Part shown: positions 24,626-37,077 of the stretch, piece after piece
Layout: the number at the start of each line of letters is the position of its first letter
Numbering within the stretch: position 1 is the first letter of the stretch
Assembly: GCF_016801865.2 (NCBI RefSeq)
Contig: NC_068939.1
Span: 1,364,001 to 1,428,000 of the forward strand
DNA: 64,000 bases
Source of the DNA: Culex pipiens pallens
Taxonomy: Eukaryota > Arthropoda > Insecta > Diptera > Culicidae
Direction: 5' to 3'
Made by a program: the position numbers and the translations under genes
The notes under the pieces: generated by a model
Told to the model about the DNA's origin: nothing
Database searches by the model: none
Seen by the model: the letters and a program-made list of their open reading frames with translations, nothing else

Positions 24626-24667
24626 AGATCCTACAAACATATGGAAGACAATAGCTTATAGGATCTT
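24626..24667 (+). repeat. 42-bp palindromic repeat, copy 1 of 3
   Basis: AGATCCTACAAACATATG, six bases, then AATAGCTTATAGGATCTT form a quasi-palindrome next to a T run. The same 42-bp sequence occurs at 56656-56697 (same orientation) and 56423-56464 (inverted). Its function is unknown. Confidence 0.75.
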
Positions 24668-27600
24668 TTATAAAAACTCTAGATTTCACGTTAAAATTTG
24701 ATTAGAACTCCTTAAATCTGATTTCAACAAGAGCAATTGTAACTGTTTAAGTCAATCCGGAATTTAAAATATGATTTTCAATGCAACTATTGTTTTAAAC
24801 GCTATTGAAAAAAACTTTTTTTCAAAAATAGTGCATGGACCTTGTATGGACCACCCCAGTACGTGTATTAAAAATAATTATCTTGTGAAAAACCTTATCA
24901 GTTGGAAAATATTTCAAAAAAAAAAAATCCTGTCAATGTCACCCCTGTTTATGGTATGTAGTACCTCCACCGAATATACTTGAAAAATATACTTGTTTCG
25001 TGTTCTACTTTCTCGTTCTGGGACAATTTCGCAATAATTTGCATACCATTTTTTGTCCTGTGACAATGTTTTACCTGCCCTTCCAAGTGGTTTTGCTATA
25101 CAAAAATCCTTTTTTTTGTCCCCTAGAAAAAATGCACTTTCCAACACGCTAACCTCATTCCCACAGTTACCCCAAGGTAAAAGCTTTCCAGCGTTACCAA
25201 CCATCGTCGGTGGTGAAAAACTCCCCCCCCCTAGCGAATGCGCTGCTTGCACACCGTCGTAAATGTATCATTTGTGGTTTCATCCCAGTTTTTCCACTGA
25301 ATGTAGCACGCCCGGTGAAAATTGCAAGAACGCGGTGGAAAAGGAAAAAACCTCCCCCATGAATGACTTATTCTCGAGACAAAAGTGCATTGCTCTGAAG
25401 AGAGTGCTGTTAATGGAAATGAGTGGTGCAGTAATTACGCCGTGCCGAGACTGCATTTTCCAGTGAAGATTTCCGAAAGCTGTTGTTTGTTGGTACTTCT
25501 CGAGGGAAGAGAGCTTTTTTTTGTGTGCAACATTTTACACTCTCGTGTCGCAATCAGAGCTCGGACGGGCGTGAAACGACAACTTTTGTCGTGGTGATGA
25601 AAATCCTACTTTTCCGAGCAATAACAACAATATCTCTCTTCCCCCACAGTGATGTCGATGCACAAGGATTAGCACAATGGATTTGTGGAAAAATGCGCTC
25701 AGCCACAGTTTGCAAAGCTGGATTTCGGTTGTAAGCCGGTCGGATTAAGATGAGCGGCTTGTGTTTGTTCGTTCGGTTAGTCGGCCATTACGAGCTCAGG
25801 GCTTGTCAGGCGGAAAGCCATTTAAAATTTGCCGCTGATTAACTTTGTCTTTTCGTACGGAAATGGAGTGGAGCTTGATTCGATGTGGACTGCGAAGAAG
25901 GAGGTGAATTGTGCTGAAAAGGTATTTGCTCTGAGCTTTGAATAAATTTTAAAAGGGAGTTCATTTAAATCAGGGGTCTCAATTTCGTTTGAAAATGTAA
26001 ATTTAAAAAAGCACTGCTGAAAAAATACGCTTGAAATTTAATAAATATTCTTACTACGTAGTATAGTTAATTTGGAGGCTGAAGTAAAAGCAAAACAATA
26101 AGGATCTTTCTCGGCCAACTCACACAAAATCTGAAAAGTGGCACGCGGTCATTTTTCATTTAGATTTTTTTGGCTTTGCAAAGCGCGATTTAACGACACA
26201 ATGTTTGTAGAACAATGATACAATCTATACAATAACCCTGAAAAGTTCCTTAATATCATGAAATTTTAAAATGGTAAACCATTGGTAATTTTAGCTTTAA
26301 ATGAAAAAAAAAGATGCATTGAAATGATTATTGTTAAAAGACGCCATATGAATCTGAAATTTTTGGAAGGTTAAAATAATGCTGGTCTTAAGAAAAAAAA
26401 AACAAGATTTATCTTGTTTGATATCTATTCTATCTGCATCATAATAAATGAAGATATTATTGAAAACATGTAAAAAATATGATGTTATGTTATGTTTGTT
26501 TTTGCCGGTGATATTTTAAAATGTTCAGATCGTTTTTACAATTTTACAATACTGTTTTAAATTGCTATTCCTTTTCAAACCGCAAAATGTTTTTTCCTAG
26601 TTTTCGTTTATCTCTAAATTAATAGCTTAAATGATTAATTATAGCTTATGAAATATATTACACTGTGATTTTTATTTAAACATTAACACGATATTCTTAT
26701 AATAGATTTTACAAGAGAAGAAAAAACTTTGCAAAAAATAAAAAATAAATGGTTAGATTTTATGGTCGGTAAAACTGTTTTTTTTTATTTTAGATATTCA
26801 AATTCATCTGAAAAGTTCATAATCATACAAATTAAAAAAATGTCTTATGCAATGTTAATTTTAACCAGAAAATAAATATTTGCCGAAATCGTAAACCAGA
26901 TGAATCATTTCATTAAAGCGAAAACAAGATACCGTTGATTTTTGATCAAACAAATTACTTTATAAATTCGTAGAAACCAATTGGGTGGAAGAGCACCACA
27001 ATGCCATATTTTGTTTGCTGACGGTGGTGTAATTTCGTTGCAATTCGTTCATTATCCGGCCAGCTACAGCACGAAATATTCCATTGCCATCAATAAAATA
27101 TCGTTTATGATTCTCGAATTATCATATAGAGTGAGAAATTTATTGAATTTTTGATTGCGATCAGTTGTGAGTGTGTAGACATACGTGTGCCATTCTACCC
27201 TTCCACACTTGGGGGTGGGTTATGGAATGCCGCCCACCGGTGGGGTCGTTCCGTTGATGACGGCCGACCAGAGCTGCTGCATAAATTAAGTGTAGTGGAC
27301 ATAATGGAAACAAATTAGATCAATAATGAAGTCGGGGGCTGGCCAGCAGCAGGACTTTGAGGGTGGTTGGGGGGTTGGTTGGTCGTTGGGTGCGATTCCC
27401 AAGTGTAGCTAATTGAGATTCTCGGACCATCATTGTGTGGCCTGGCCATGTACTTGTGTGTTGACTGCTGCATCTCGAGCAGAAAGTGCGAATGATGTGA
27501 CGTTCTATGCAAAGAATCTCAATTCTGACTTCACGGGTGGAATGTTGCCAGAAGGTCGCAGCACTACCAGGGAAATACATCTGGAATGGAAGCGGCAAGT

Positions 27601-30600
27601 TGGCGATCTGGTTCGGGCATAGTAATTAAGATTAATGAGCCATAGAGCCCTTTCGTCGTGCCGACAGTCGTGTGCGGAATTGGATGAGCTTGGACTAGTG
27701 ACATACTTACTTGGACTGCGAGTAGAATTGGATGCACTGGGATGGTGCTCACGTAGATGATGCTATTGTACGCTCAAGTTGCTTGCATATTGACACAAGA
27801 GACTTGACGGAGAATTGCTTTCAATTTGCGTACGCCGATTACATGGTGCTAAACATAACCGCTGGGAATCGGCTTGATCGTCAGATTTGCATACGATAAT
27901 GAATAACAGTGTAATTTATGCATTAGTTAATCAGGGATTAAAGTGCGATCAAAGGCGGCTTTAAAGCAACTTTGAATTATATCCACCATCTTCTAAAATG
28001 TCCTCCTTGCTTTCCAGATAAAAAGCAATCCTCAAAAATTAATTCGCAATGTTTAACCATGCTACAAGGATCAAGAAGCTCAAATTCGAGTTCCAGGAAT
28101 CCTCCACCCTTTCAAATTTAGGCTTATTTTATTCAATCTTTTTCCCAGAAGTTCGACGCGTGGCTTGAGATGTTTTTCTTTGCCGTAGGATATTTTTCAG
28201 CGTTGCCATCGTCATCGTCGCCGCCGTTGCCACTTCCAGAAGAAGATTACCCGCCAAATACGTCCTTCCCGGAGAGATGTTAATTAATAAGATTAGCACA
28301 AAGGAAGCGCACGATGGCAACATCAAAGGGAAAAGCGACCGGTTTTAATTACCCCTCAAAAGTTGAGGAAGCTTGCGACGACGACAAATTGATGGTTGAA
28401 ATCAAGATTTCAGGCCAGACGGAAGGATGGTGTCATGTTTTTCTCTCTCCCGATACTTGGAATTAGATTAGCGGAGAACATTTGACGGTCGGCACTGAAA
28501 TTGGATAGTATCGAAAACAGTTTGAGGATAAAAAAATCCCATCACATTCACACTATGAAGCCATCGTTCCCATCCAGAAAGTAATCAACGAACGTTCGCC
28601 TCTTACAGAGATATCTCGGGCAAACAATCATCTCCACGAATGATATCGTCGCATCTCGGAAGTTTTCCACAATGGCGCAAAGAAAACTAGGGGAAAATTT
28701 CATCGCTTCGGAAAGTAATAAGACTGAATTGGGTAAAAATGTAATATCGAACGAGAAAGGAAAGAATTTCATAAACTCCAATGTACTAGCAATAATATTT
28801 GTAATCGCGTTCTCGGCGTCGTTCAATCGATGCACAGTGAGATTTTTTTTGCTGAAAAAGTATATGAGATTTGTTATCACTATTTTATTTTTTAAATTTA
28901 AACCTTACATGTCTACTATTTTTTTAAACAAAAAAGGAAAATTTTGACCAAGTGATCTGGACAACTGTGCTATCTGCAACACTCTATCCGGCGAAAGGAC
29001 CACAATCGATTGAACGGAGCGGAAAATATCATTCTTTTATAGCAACCAATAGCGCCGGAAGCGATGATTTGTCCCATTACTGATGGCTATTTCTGTCTGC
29101 GAGTACTTGAGCGGTTATAAGAACCGTTGGATAATTGATGTTTTACTGGCAATTGCGCGCCTGATGAGGAAGTCAATAAAGGTGTGGAGTACAAATTGTT
29201 ACAGATTGGTTTCATTTTATTAATTCCTTTATTTTAATGAAAACACTCTCTCAATTGCTGCAAAATGTTATCACAAACCCTCCAGGAACGCAAATGTTTC
29301 CTCCAACCCTCGTCCTTCAAAGACAAGTGCCTTTGATGGCGTTGGCTAATAGCTTTTCACTTGGCACAAAGTGATGACTGTTACTGCAAGTGAGTTGACT
29401 GTGCACCGCATGGTGGAAGTGAGAGAGGAGTGACTTTCCATCATGAACTGCGTGTGTGGTGGCAACATACTTTCCACACATATTTGTGCCTTTTGTCTAA
29501 GCTTTTCCGGGGCCGTGGCAATCGAGGGAAAGGTTTTACGAGGCACGACGTTTGCAGTAATCTACTTGGCACTCCAGGGAGGAAGTAGAAATATGACGAG
29601 AAGAACGGGGACGCACATGCCAGAACGCTTCTTGCTGCGATTATCCTTCATATTAGCTTGCCAACCGTCAGCTGGGAACCGGAAGTCTCTCGCTATGTGT
29701 GAAGGATGGTGAATCCTGAGGTCCTGTGCGTATTAGACTGCATAAGGCAGTGCCAATTTGTCATTGAACAGGGATGAATTTTGAGGTAACAATTGACAAT
29801 TTGACGAAAAAGCTTTGAAAAAAACGTCAGTACATATTTTTGGTTAATAATATACTACAAAAGGTAGAACTAATCAATAATTACACAACTTGATATGATG
29901 CTGAAATCAGTAAACGCTTCAGTTTCATTTAGGTATGATAGATTTGGGATCCCTGAACACGCTTCAATCGAAAGAATTGAACTGTAGTTCAACTCATTCT
30001 AAGAAACCAAGCGCCTCCATTGAATTTATCGTTCTCAGAATGAAACCATGACGCCTGACTTTTACCCTTTCGCCGAAAATTCACTAAAGCGTTTACAGGC
30101 ATCAACTTCAAAAATGTCGTTATAAGAATAACATTTTTTGAGATTCGAACTAACTCCTGAAAAATTAAGTCGTGCAAATTGAAACCTCGAATCTATTTTT
30201 TATAATTAAAGCTATCCAAACATACCTAAGTTTGTCAACTTCCTGGATTCGGTGCTTTTTGGAAAATGTAATTCATTTCCAGCAATATTATAGTGAAATA
30301 AAACAATTTTCTATTCAACGATTAGTAATCTTCTCAGATTATTAGAGAGCAAAATTTCCACGGCATGACTCCTTCTTTGGAAAGATGTCTTGCTTTTAAT
30401 GCTTCAGGATGAACATTTTTTGAACAAATAATAGTTTTTTTTTTGAATATTCTCGAGCCAAGATTTATAGATACAATGGAGACGCATTGTACTTTTGTTG
30501 ACTCTTTACAAACATATCTAACTGAACAGGTTTATGCGTGTAAACCCTTTTCAAAACAACCGATGGTGTGTGAAAATATTTTCTTGATATCATAAATCAA

Positions 30601-31888
30601 ATTTCGGCTACAACCTATCCCAAAACGAAAAATGTTACCAAAACACTAACATAGCAAGACGGCACAAAATTCAAGCATTTTCCCCCCAAAGCTTTAAGCA
30701 AGCCACCCCTCTCAAGCTCAGCCTAAACCCCAGGCAGGATGTGGTTTATGTGTTAATAAAAAAAACTGCGAGCATATTTACATACAAGCCATCAAATCTG
30801 CTGCCGGCGGAAGTCACGCAATTTCTGTGCGTTCCATCAAACCATCCAACCATCCATCCAGCGTTCATTCCCTTGGCAAACAGTCAATTTTCCGCTGCGT
30901 TCCACGGTGGGGGTGAGCTCTTCTTTATGGCCGCGCGCAGATGAGGCATGTGAGTGTTAAGCTAAGCGAGGCTTCACGGGCGGCGGCCACCAGGCTGCGA
31001 AATGAAAAATATTGACGTGGGAGGGAAAGTGATTTTTTTTGCTGCTGCCAGTCCCCAGTTTGCTTAAAAAACATTGATTTGAGGCTCGGTGGATGAACGC
31101 TGCCAACGCGAACGCAATGTGGTGATGGACTTAACCAATCTCACCACCTCTCCAAACGCTACCTTTGGAGCCTCGGGACCGTGGGCTTTTGATAGGCTCT
31201 GGGCCGATGGGACCGGGCTTGGATTATGGATGAAAAAAAAAATTCTACCGTTTTGATGGTAGCGAAACCAGGTCTCCAGGCCAATCCTGTAACTGTGGAT
31301 GTATGAAATTCAAATTTGTTTAGATTATGGTGTGGATTTTTAATTGGATAGTTTTTGCTGAGCAGTAGGACACCATGTGGAATAATACCGTACTGCTGGG
31401 AAAAGATCCAAAAGGACAGTATACACCAGGGATGCTTTAATTTGAAGCTAACGAACGAAATGTTCTGTTCATAAATTGAAATAATTACAAGATAAAACTA
31501 ACTCAATGAAAACTTAGATTATAATTATCTGTTCCTAGCAGGGGTTTACGGATTCAAGAAAAAGTCAAAAGTTATTACTGCTCAGCGCATCAAACGGAGT
31601 AACATTCTTCTATTTCCCTAAGAGCTACCCTAGAAATGTACTCCATTTGGTTAGTGTTTAGTAGTTTCAGTTAAAATTTGAAACTTGTGTTGGATTTTGA
31701 AATATTTACTGTTAAGTAGCACTTTTTACATCTTGTTTGGGTGAAAATCGTTAAACTCAAAAAAATATTTTATTTTTTAATAGGTAATGGGTTTTGATCC
31801 AGGGAACAACTTTGTACAACATAACAAAACGCTGAGAATAATTGATCCTGTAATAATAAATATTGTTATTTTTATTATGTTTTTTAAG
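24668..31888. other. Long intronic stretch (about 7.2 kb), no gene seen
   Basis: No element with paired ends, RNA gene or convincing exon was found. 26000-26990 is very AT-rich. 25060-25730 and 27180-27750 are GC-richer, with chance frames on both strands. A trinucleotide-rich patch (GTCATCGTCGCCGCCGTTGCC-like) lies near 28208-28230. The open frames (for example 28548-28880 minus, 29443-29712 plus) show no family signature. Confidence 0.5.
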
Positions 31889-32384
31889 GGCAATCGCCAT
31901 GCCCAAGCTTCCCATGCGCCAGTGCCAACGCACACCGCGGGTTTGGTTTTCTAGCTTCGGTACGTGCCTGAACCCATTTGTGTATTGGTATCTTGGTACA
32001 TCGTACCAGCGCACCACGACACTCTCGGCTCGCCCCATCGGTTTTGTGTCTGGCACTCACCCATGGCATGAATCCAGCGTGCCGTGGTACGTGTCGTGGT
32101 ATTGAACCCGTTTTGTACCGCCAGCGCGTACCACGACACGTACCTCGGCTCGTAACGAGTGAAGCACCTAGGCTCATATACCGGGTTCATGCCATGGGTG
32201 AGTGCCAGACACAAAACCGACGCGGCGAACCGAGAGTGTCGTGGTGCGCTGGTACGATGAACCAAAATACCCTCGGTTCGTGTGAGTCGGGTACGGGTGT
32301 AAACCGAACAAAGCAGGCGCAAAGCAAACCCGAGGTGCAAGCGAACCGCGTGTACCGCACGGTGCAGGGAAGCTTGGCCATGCC
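31889..32384. repeat. GC-rich nested inverted repeat, about 500 bp
   Basis: The outer arms carry CCAAGCTTCCC and GGGAAGCTTGG. Inner arms pair GTACCAGCGCACCACGACAC (about 32005) with GTGTCGTGGTGCGCTGGTAC (about 32238). GGTTTTGTGTCTGGCACTCA (about 32040) pairs with TGAGTGCCAGACACAAAACC (about 32200). A central palindrome pairs TACGTGTCGTGGTA with TACCACGACACGTA. It is far GC-richer than its surroundings. The apparent open frames on both strands (31951-32397, 31978-32460) are mirror images caused by the palindrome and are not judged real genes. It may be a foldback MITE. Confidence 0.8.
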
Positions 32385-33437
32385 CATGTTCACACAAAAT
32401 CAGGAAGAAAATTATTTTTTCACCAAAAAAAACCTTTTACAAAGTTACAGTATATGTTAGCATAGATGTCCCATATGCAAAACAACAAGCTGAGAAAAAA
32501 CGCAAGGGATGTTTGTCCCACACATAAGACTACGTGTTAAGATTTCACGAGAAAGCAGGATTTCCTTCAGATTTCTAATAGAAAAAACTGCATATTTTTG
32601 GATTATCTGAAAAAGCACACAATTGTTAACCAATTAGTTTAAGCAAGCTTTGTCTTTATTCATACTCTTTTAAAAATGGTAATGAGCAATTCAATGTCAA
32701 CTAGGTTTAACCCAACTCTTCTTTATTAATTAATATTTTTCGACATGTTATCATAGATGTATATAAGACATTTTTTTGTAAATGGATTTTGCCTTTGATA
32801 GGATTTAAATGCAACTATTTTTTTACTTTTTATTTTATTTTTATTTTTTATTTTTTTTAATTTGTTTAATTTAATTTATAGGCTTTACTATTCAACTGAC
32901 TACACTGAAAAAATATCTTGTTTTAAATTAATAGCAATAATATTTGTATTTTTTTCAGCAGAGTTGCTCCATCCTGCATTTTTTGTGAGACTTGTTGCAA
33001 CATCTTAGGTAATTTTCACAAAAATTTTGAACGAAAAAAAATCTTGTGCTCACCTTTAAATTTGACTTTTAAATTTAAAATTAAAACATCTCAGAGAAGT
33101 GGCGTGTATTTTTCTGTCAGCGTATATTTTTCAGAAAGCTAGTAAAATTATACTACAATTTTGTTTCTGATCACTTTTTGATTCAATGTAATGGCTCCGA
33201 AGTTCAGATATATTAAAATTACGATATACAAAAATAATTGAAGAACTTACGCCCTTCTCAAATGTCATTCTCGAGTACAACAATACAACACCAACACAAC
33301 TGGTATTCTTTTTCCTTCTGGATTCGATTGCAAGCTGGACTTTATCACGACGCCTTAGGGAAGCGAATTATGAAATGTTTTTATTAACCATAAGGCTCTG
33401 AAATGCATCATGCCTGGTCGGTCATTTGGCGGCCATG
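32385..33437. other. AT-rich stretch, no feature seen
   Basis: Very AT-rich, with TTTTATTTTTATTTTT-type low complexity around 32815-32880. Nothing recognisable. Confidence 0.5.
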
Positions 33438-33439
33438 TA

Positions 33440-34856
33440 GGGGAGTTTGGGGTAATATGGACAGTGGGGGTAATTTGGACACCCCTTAAAAAATCACGTT
33501 TTCTTCGGATATAAAGTGAAAACGGCAATTTAAGTGATAAGGCTAGTACTAGTAATGGCCTAGGAGTATGAATAAACCAAAAAAGTTGGAATTGGTTAAG
33601 TAGTTTTGGTATAATATGTAAAAGATTCCAAAGGCCGGTTGGCCCCGCCTTAAGTTCTAATATTTGATGGTTGGAAAATAAGCTTTTGCAGGGGTTATAT
33701 GGCAAAAAAGAAGTCAATTTTTGTTTAAGGGGGTTGCTTGGACGATGCCTTAGATATGTACATATAAAAATTGTGCATTTTATCCATTTTTATCATCAAA
33801 AATCGCAATTTATGATAGAATATGCTATGGGGGTAATTTGGACATGGCTTGTGGGGTAATTTGAACATACCTGAAAGTCTACCTTTCAGGCAACAAAAAA
33901 GTAACTTTCATGGTTGGATGAGTTTTTAAAGGGATTTAGGTAAATTTAGAGGGATTTAATATGTCAAAACAATCAAAAATGAATGTGAGCAATGAGAACT
34001 TTCACAAAACCCCTATTTTTTAATTTTGATAAATTTATTCCAATATTCGAAATAATGAAAATCTGATTACTGTACATTTGGCGTTCAACAAGACTCTAAT
34101 GTTGATTGCTTTTATTTGATTTCTTTGACATTTCTAATTTCTATGCTGGTTTACAATAATATTTAAATTTGAAGGGCTACAGAATGTAAAATAAAAAAAA
34201 ATGATATTTTCAGGCTAATAAATTCTATATAAAGATTGATTTATATAAACATAAACGATACCTTAATCACTAAAAACAAGTATAGTGTGCCTGATCCAGA
34301 ATCAATGTTTAAATCATTTCAGTATTAATGATTAAATTATGTATACTACACTGAACTATTTGTTATCTTCCTATTGAATTATAGTTCTATCACAAAATCA
34401 TTATTTAAACCTTTGATGAAATATTGTGAGCAACACTTCAAAATATAAAGCAATTACAAAATCAGGTTGAAGGATAAAAAACATGCTCAAAAAATCAAAT
34501 GTTAAACTTATTCTTCAACATGTGTCCAAATTACCCCACAAAAGGTGTTCATATTACCCCACAAGGTATGTCCATATTACCCCACAAGGCATGTCCAAAT
34601 TACCCCACAAGGCATGTCCAAATTACCCCATAGGGGTGTTCATATTACCCCCACACAAAAATGTGGGGGTAATTTGGACACCTTTTAACTTTTGCGATAA
34701 AAATGGGTTTTTCATCAAAATTTATCGAAATGAATGACATTTTTCCATCAAATATGGTCTCTATCATCCTCTGGTGTCATCCACATTCCTTTAAAATATT
34801 CATACAGCCCGTAACAGAGCAATTTCCTTAGGGTGTCCAAATTACCCCACACTCCC
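33440..34856. mobile_element. TA-flanked TIR element with TTTGGGGTAAT ends (1,417 bp)
   Basis: The left end GGGGAGTTTGGGGTAATATG is matched by the inverted right end CAAATTACCCCACACTCCC, and TA flanks both (33438-33439 and 34857-34858). The terminal motif GGGGTAATTTGGACA is repeated inside at both ends (for example 33468, 33832, 33855 and 34660). No transposase frame. It is a long non-autonomous element with Tc1/mariner-type target choice. Confidence 0.86.
34515..34680. repeat. Tandem repeats of about 28 bp inside the 33440 element
   Basis: Five to six tandem copies of a unit like CATGTCCAAATTACCCCACA with AGG or AAGG linkers run from about 34519 to 34655. They alternate CAAATTACC with CATATTACC. 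They are inverted copies of the terminal motif, so the element carries an array of its own end sequence, which may be transposase-binding sites. Confidence 0.82.
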
Positions 34857-34858
34857 TA

Positions 34859-37012
34859 TGTTTTTGAAAAAAAAAAATCAAATCTTGATCCAGAAAGCAT
34901 CCATCAATAATAGATGATAGATTCATCATTAACAGTCATTGCTTCAAAAAAGAACGATACCATCTAAGATCTAAACATGTTAACATAGGGTGAAAAATGA
35001 AATTTACAAAAATATAAATAGAAAATGAAAATTTTCTCACATAAATACATTCTAATACAACTTCAAAACGCTTTGTGAAAATCACATCGATCGTGCCCAA
35101 ATGATGGGTGGTTTTCTGCCCACCATTGAAAAAACGGCTTATATCCACTTTTGGCAAAAACGAGATATCAGCACCAGGCGGTAGAGGATGTTCCAACACA
35201 TCTCCTGGAACTTGAATTTCACTGAAATAGTGTTTAGACTCGGCTGCCGATGCGAAAAACCAAACGGCTAATATGCCACTCTTATGGGAAATTGCCTTGA
35301 TGGAGATTTTGTGACAAACACATAAACGCGTTTTTCTCGGAATACTTGTTTTGGCATAATAGCCGAATTTTCAATTATGGGCAGTTTTAGAAGAAATGTT
35401 TCTGAAAAGATATAAAATGTTTGAAATTGTTTAAGTATTTTTTGTGAAGCGACATGGTCCAAATTTTAAGCAGTATCACATCCAGTGTAATTTTGCTCAT
35501 ATTCAACACAAGCAGGCAAAGTCACATTTGTTCATTCCACCAAGATTTAGCTAATCCGTTTGTGGTAAACGAAGGAAAGCTTGCCATTTTCTACACTTAT
35601 AATTTTCTCCCCACTCTCAACCCCTCCTTCATTTTCCCTCTCTCGAAAAGTGCTGATACTCAACCACTGTCTAGTCCACAGAAAATGTCAGCCCTATAAC
35701 ATGTATCGTCTTCTTCGGCTCTCAGGCTTAAGATGCTGCTGCTCCGTCGACAAAATCTTGTCGAGGAAAAAGGGCTAAAGCTTTTTACCGCCCGGTTTCA
35801 GTGAATAAAATTGCGCATAATGAAATGAAATGCCTGGTTTGGTCCCTTTTTTGATGGCTCATTCGTTTTGCCACGTGTGGCTTGGCTCGTCATGCGGTCG
35901 TCGGCTTGCCTTTGAAATGGTTTGACCTGGATTAAATTAATTCTTTGGTAAGGGAAACGCTGCAGCGATGGTATTTTCGCCCAGTGAATGCTTGCAGTTT
36001 TCATCTGTGAGTGAACATGTGTATGAGAGAACTATTTTTACGTGCAAAGAAAGCACTTTTTTTCTGAATCTCGTGTGCAACAGAAAGACTCACAAAACTG
36101 TCAAAGCTCTTGGAAAGTTTTTAATACTTCTTAAAGGATCGCCTTACGGAAGAAGATGGAGAGTGTGCACTTTCTTGGTGAAAGATTGTTAGGGAAAATA
36201 TTTTTCTTTCACACGTCCTCTGTCGACGGGATCTGTGCTTACTCAGCGCAAAAGATACGTCTTGGCAGCCCTGGTGCAGGGGGGGAAGGACGGATCCGGG
36301 AGGTGGTGGTGGCGCGTGAATTAACCTTCTTTACTCCGGGTGTAGGATTTTCGCGTGGCTTAGGGGAGAGTAGTCTTTGGTATGCATCGTATTTGGTAGT
36401 TGAAATTTGCAGTAAAAACACCCGACTCCCCCCTAAGTTTGCGCACGGCTGCCGGAAGCTGGGTTTGAGAGCCTTCTTCCAGCTATTTGTCTTCGCTGGA
36501 TGGAGGTGCGCGGGCCGTGCCGTACTGGTGGAAATGAGAATTCCTTTGTGCACTCATTATTCAGACAAATATTATGCTTCCCTTATCTCATTACACAACT
36601 TTGTGTGCGCCCGTGGAAGCTTTTAACCGGTAAGCGATGATGGCCACCAACTTTGCCTACCGGCGGACGACGTCCCGTCCAAGGCGGTGGTGGAGGTGCC
36701 ACGTTAGCCGTCGTGTTTCTGTCGCCTGGTTCTCGGGAAAGTTTCCGTGACTTATGTGACCGTCACGTGCGGCACGATCGGTGATATGATATACAGTACC
36801 GGTTACCGGACGTGGGTGTTTTAATGAAAATTTAATCAAAAATTTAGTTTGTACTCTTTCAAAGATTTTAAGCTAAACTAACTAGAAAGGTCAACCTTAT
36901 TTGAAAAAATGAATAGTTCTGTTTTTTTTGAAACGTAGGTTTCGTTTTATGGTAACGTTATTAAAAAAATGTTTAAATAGAAGAAAAACTTATAAAAAAT
37001 AAAAAAAATAAA
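34859..37012. other. Intronic stretch, no gene seen
   Basis: About 2.1 kb with AT-rich and GC-richer (36160-36800) parts. The frame at 36156-36626 plus has no recognised domain and is mirrored by another frame on the minus strand. Confidence 0.5.
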
Positions 37013-37077
37013 CGTCGCTTGTGTGCTATCTTATGATACCTCCAGTAGAAATGTCACAAGATAGCACACAAGCGACG
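37013..37077. repeat. Perfect 20-bp hairpin, 25-nt loop
   Basis: CGTCGCTTGTGTGCTATCTT (37013-37032) is exactly reverse-complemented at 37058-37077. It contains the motif TGCTATCTTGTGAC-like also seen at the ends of the MITE at 55122-55617 and, loosely, in the hairpin near 40593-40665. It may be a remnant of a MITE end pair. A small structured RNA is less likely. Confidence 0.75.

Noticed and set aside
31951..32460. Overlapping frames of about 150 codons on both strands
   Set aside because: They arise from the GC-rich palindrome, so each strand mirrors the other. No domain.
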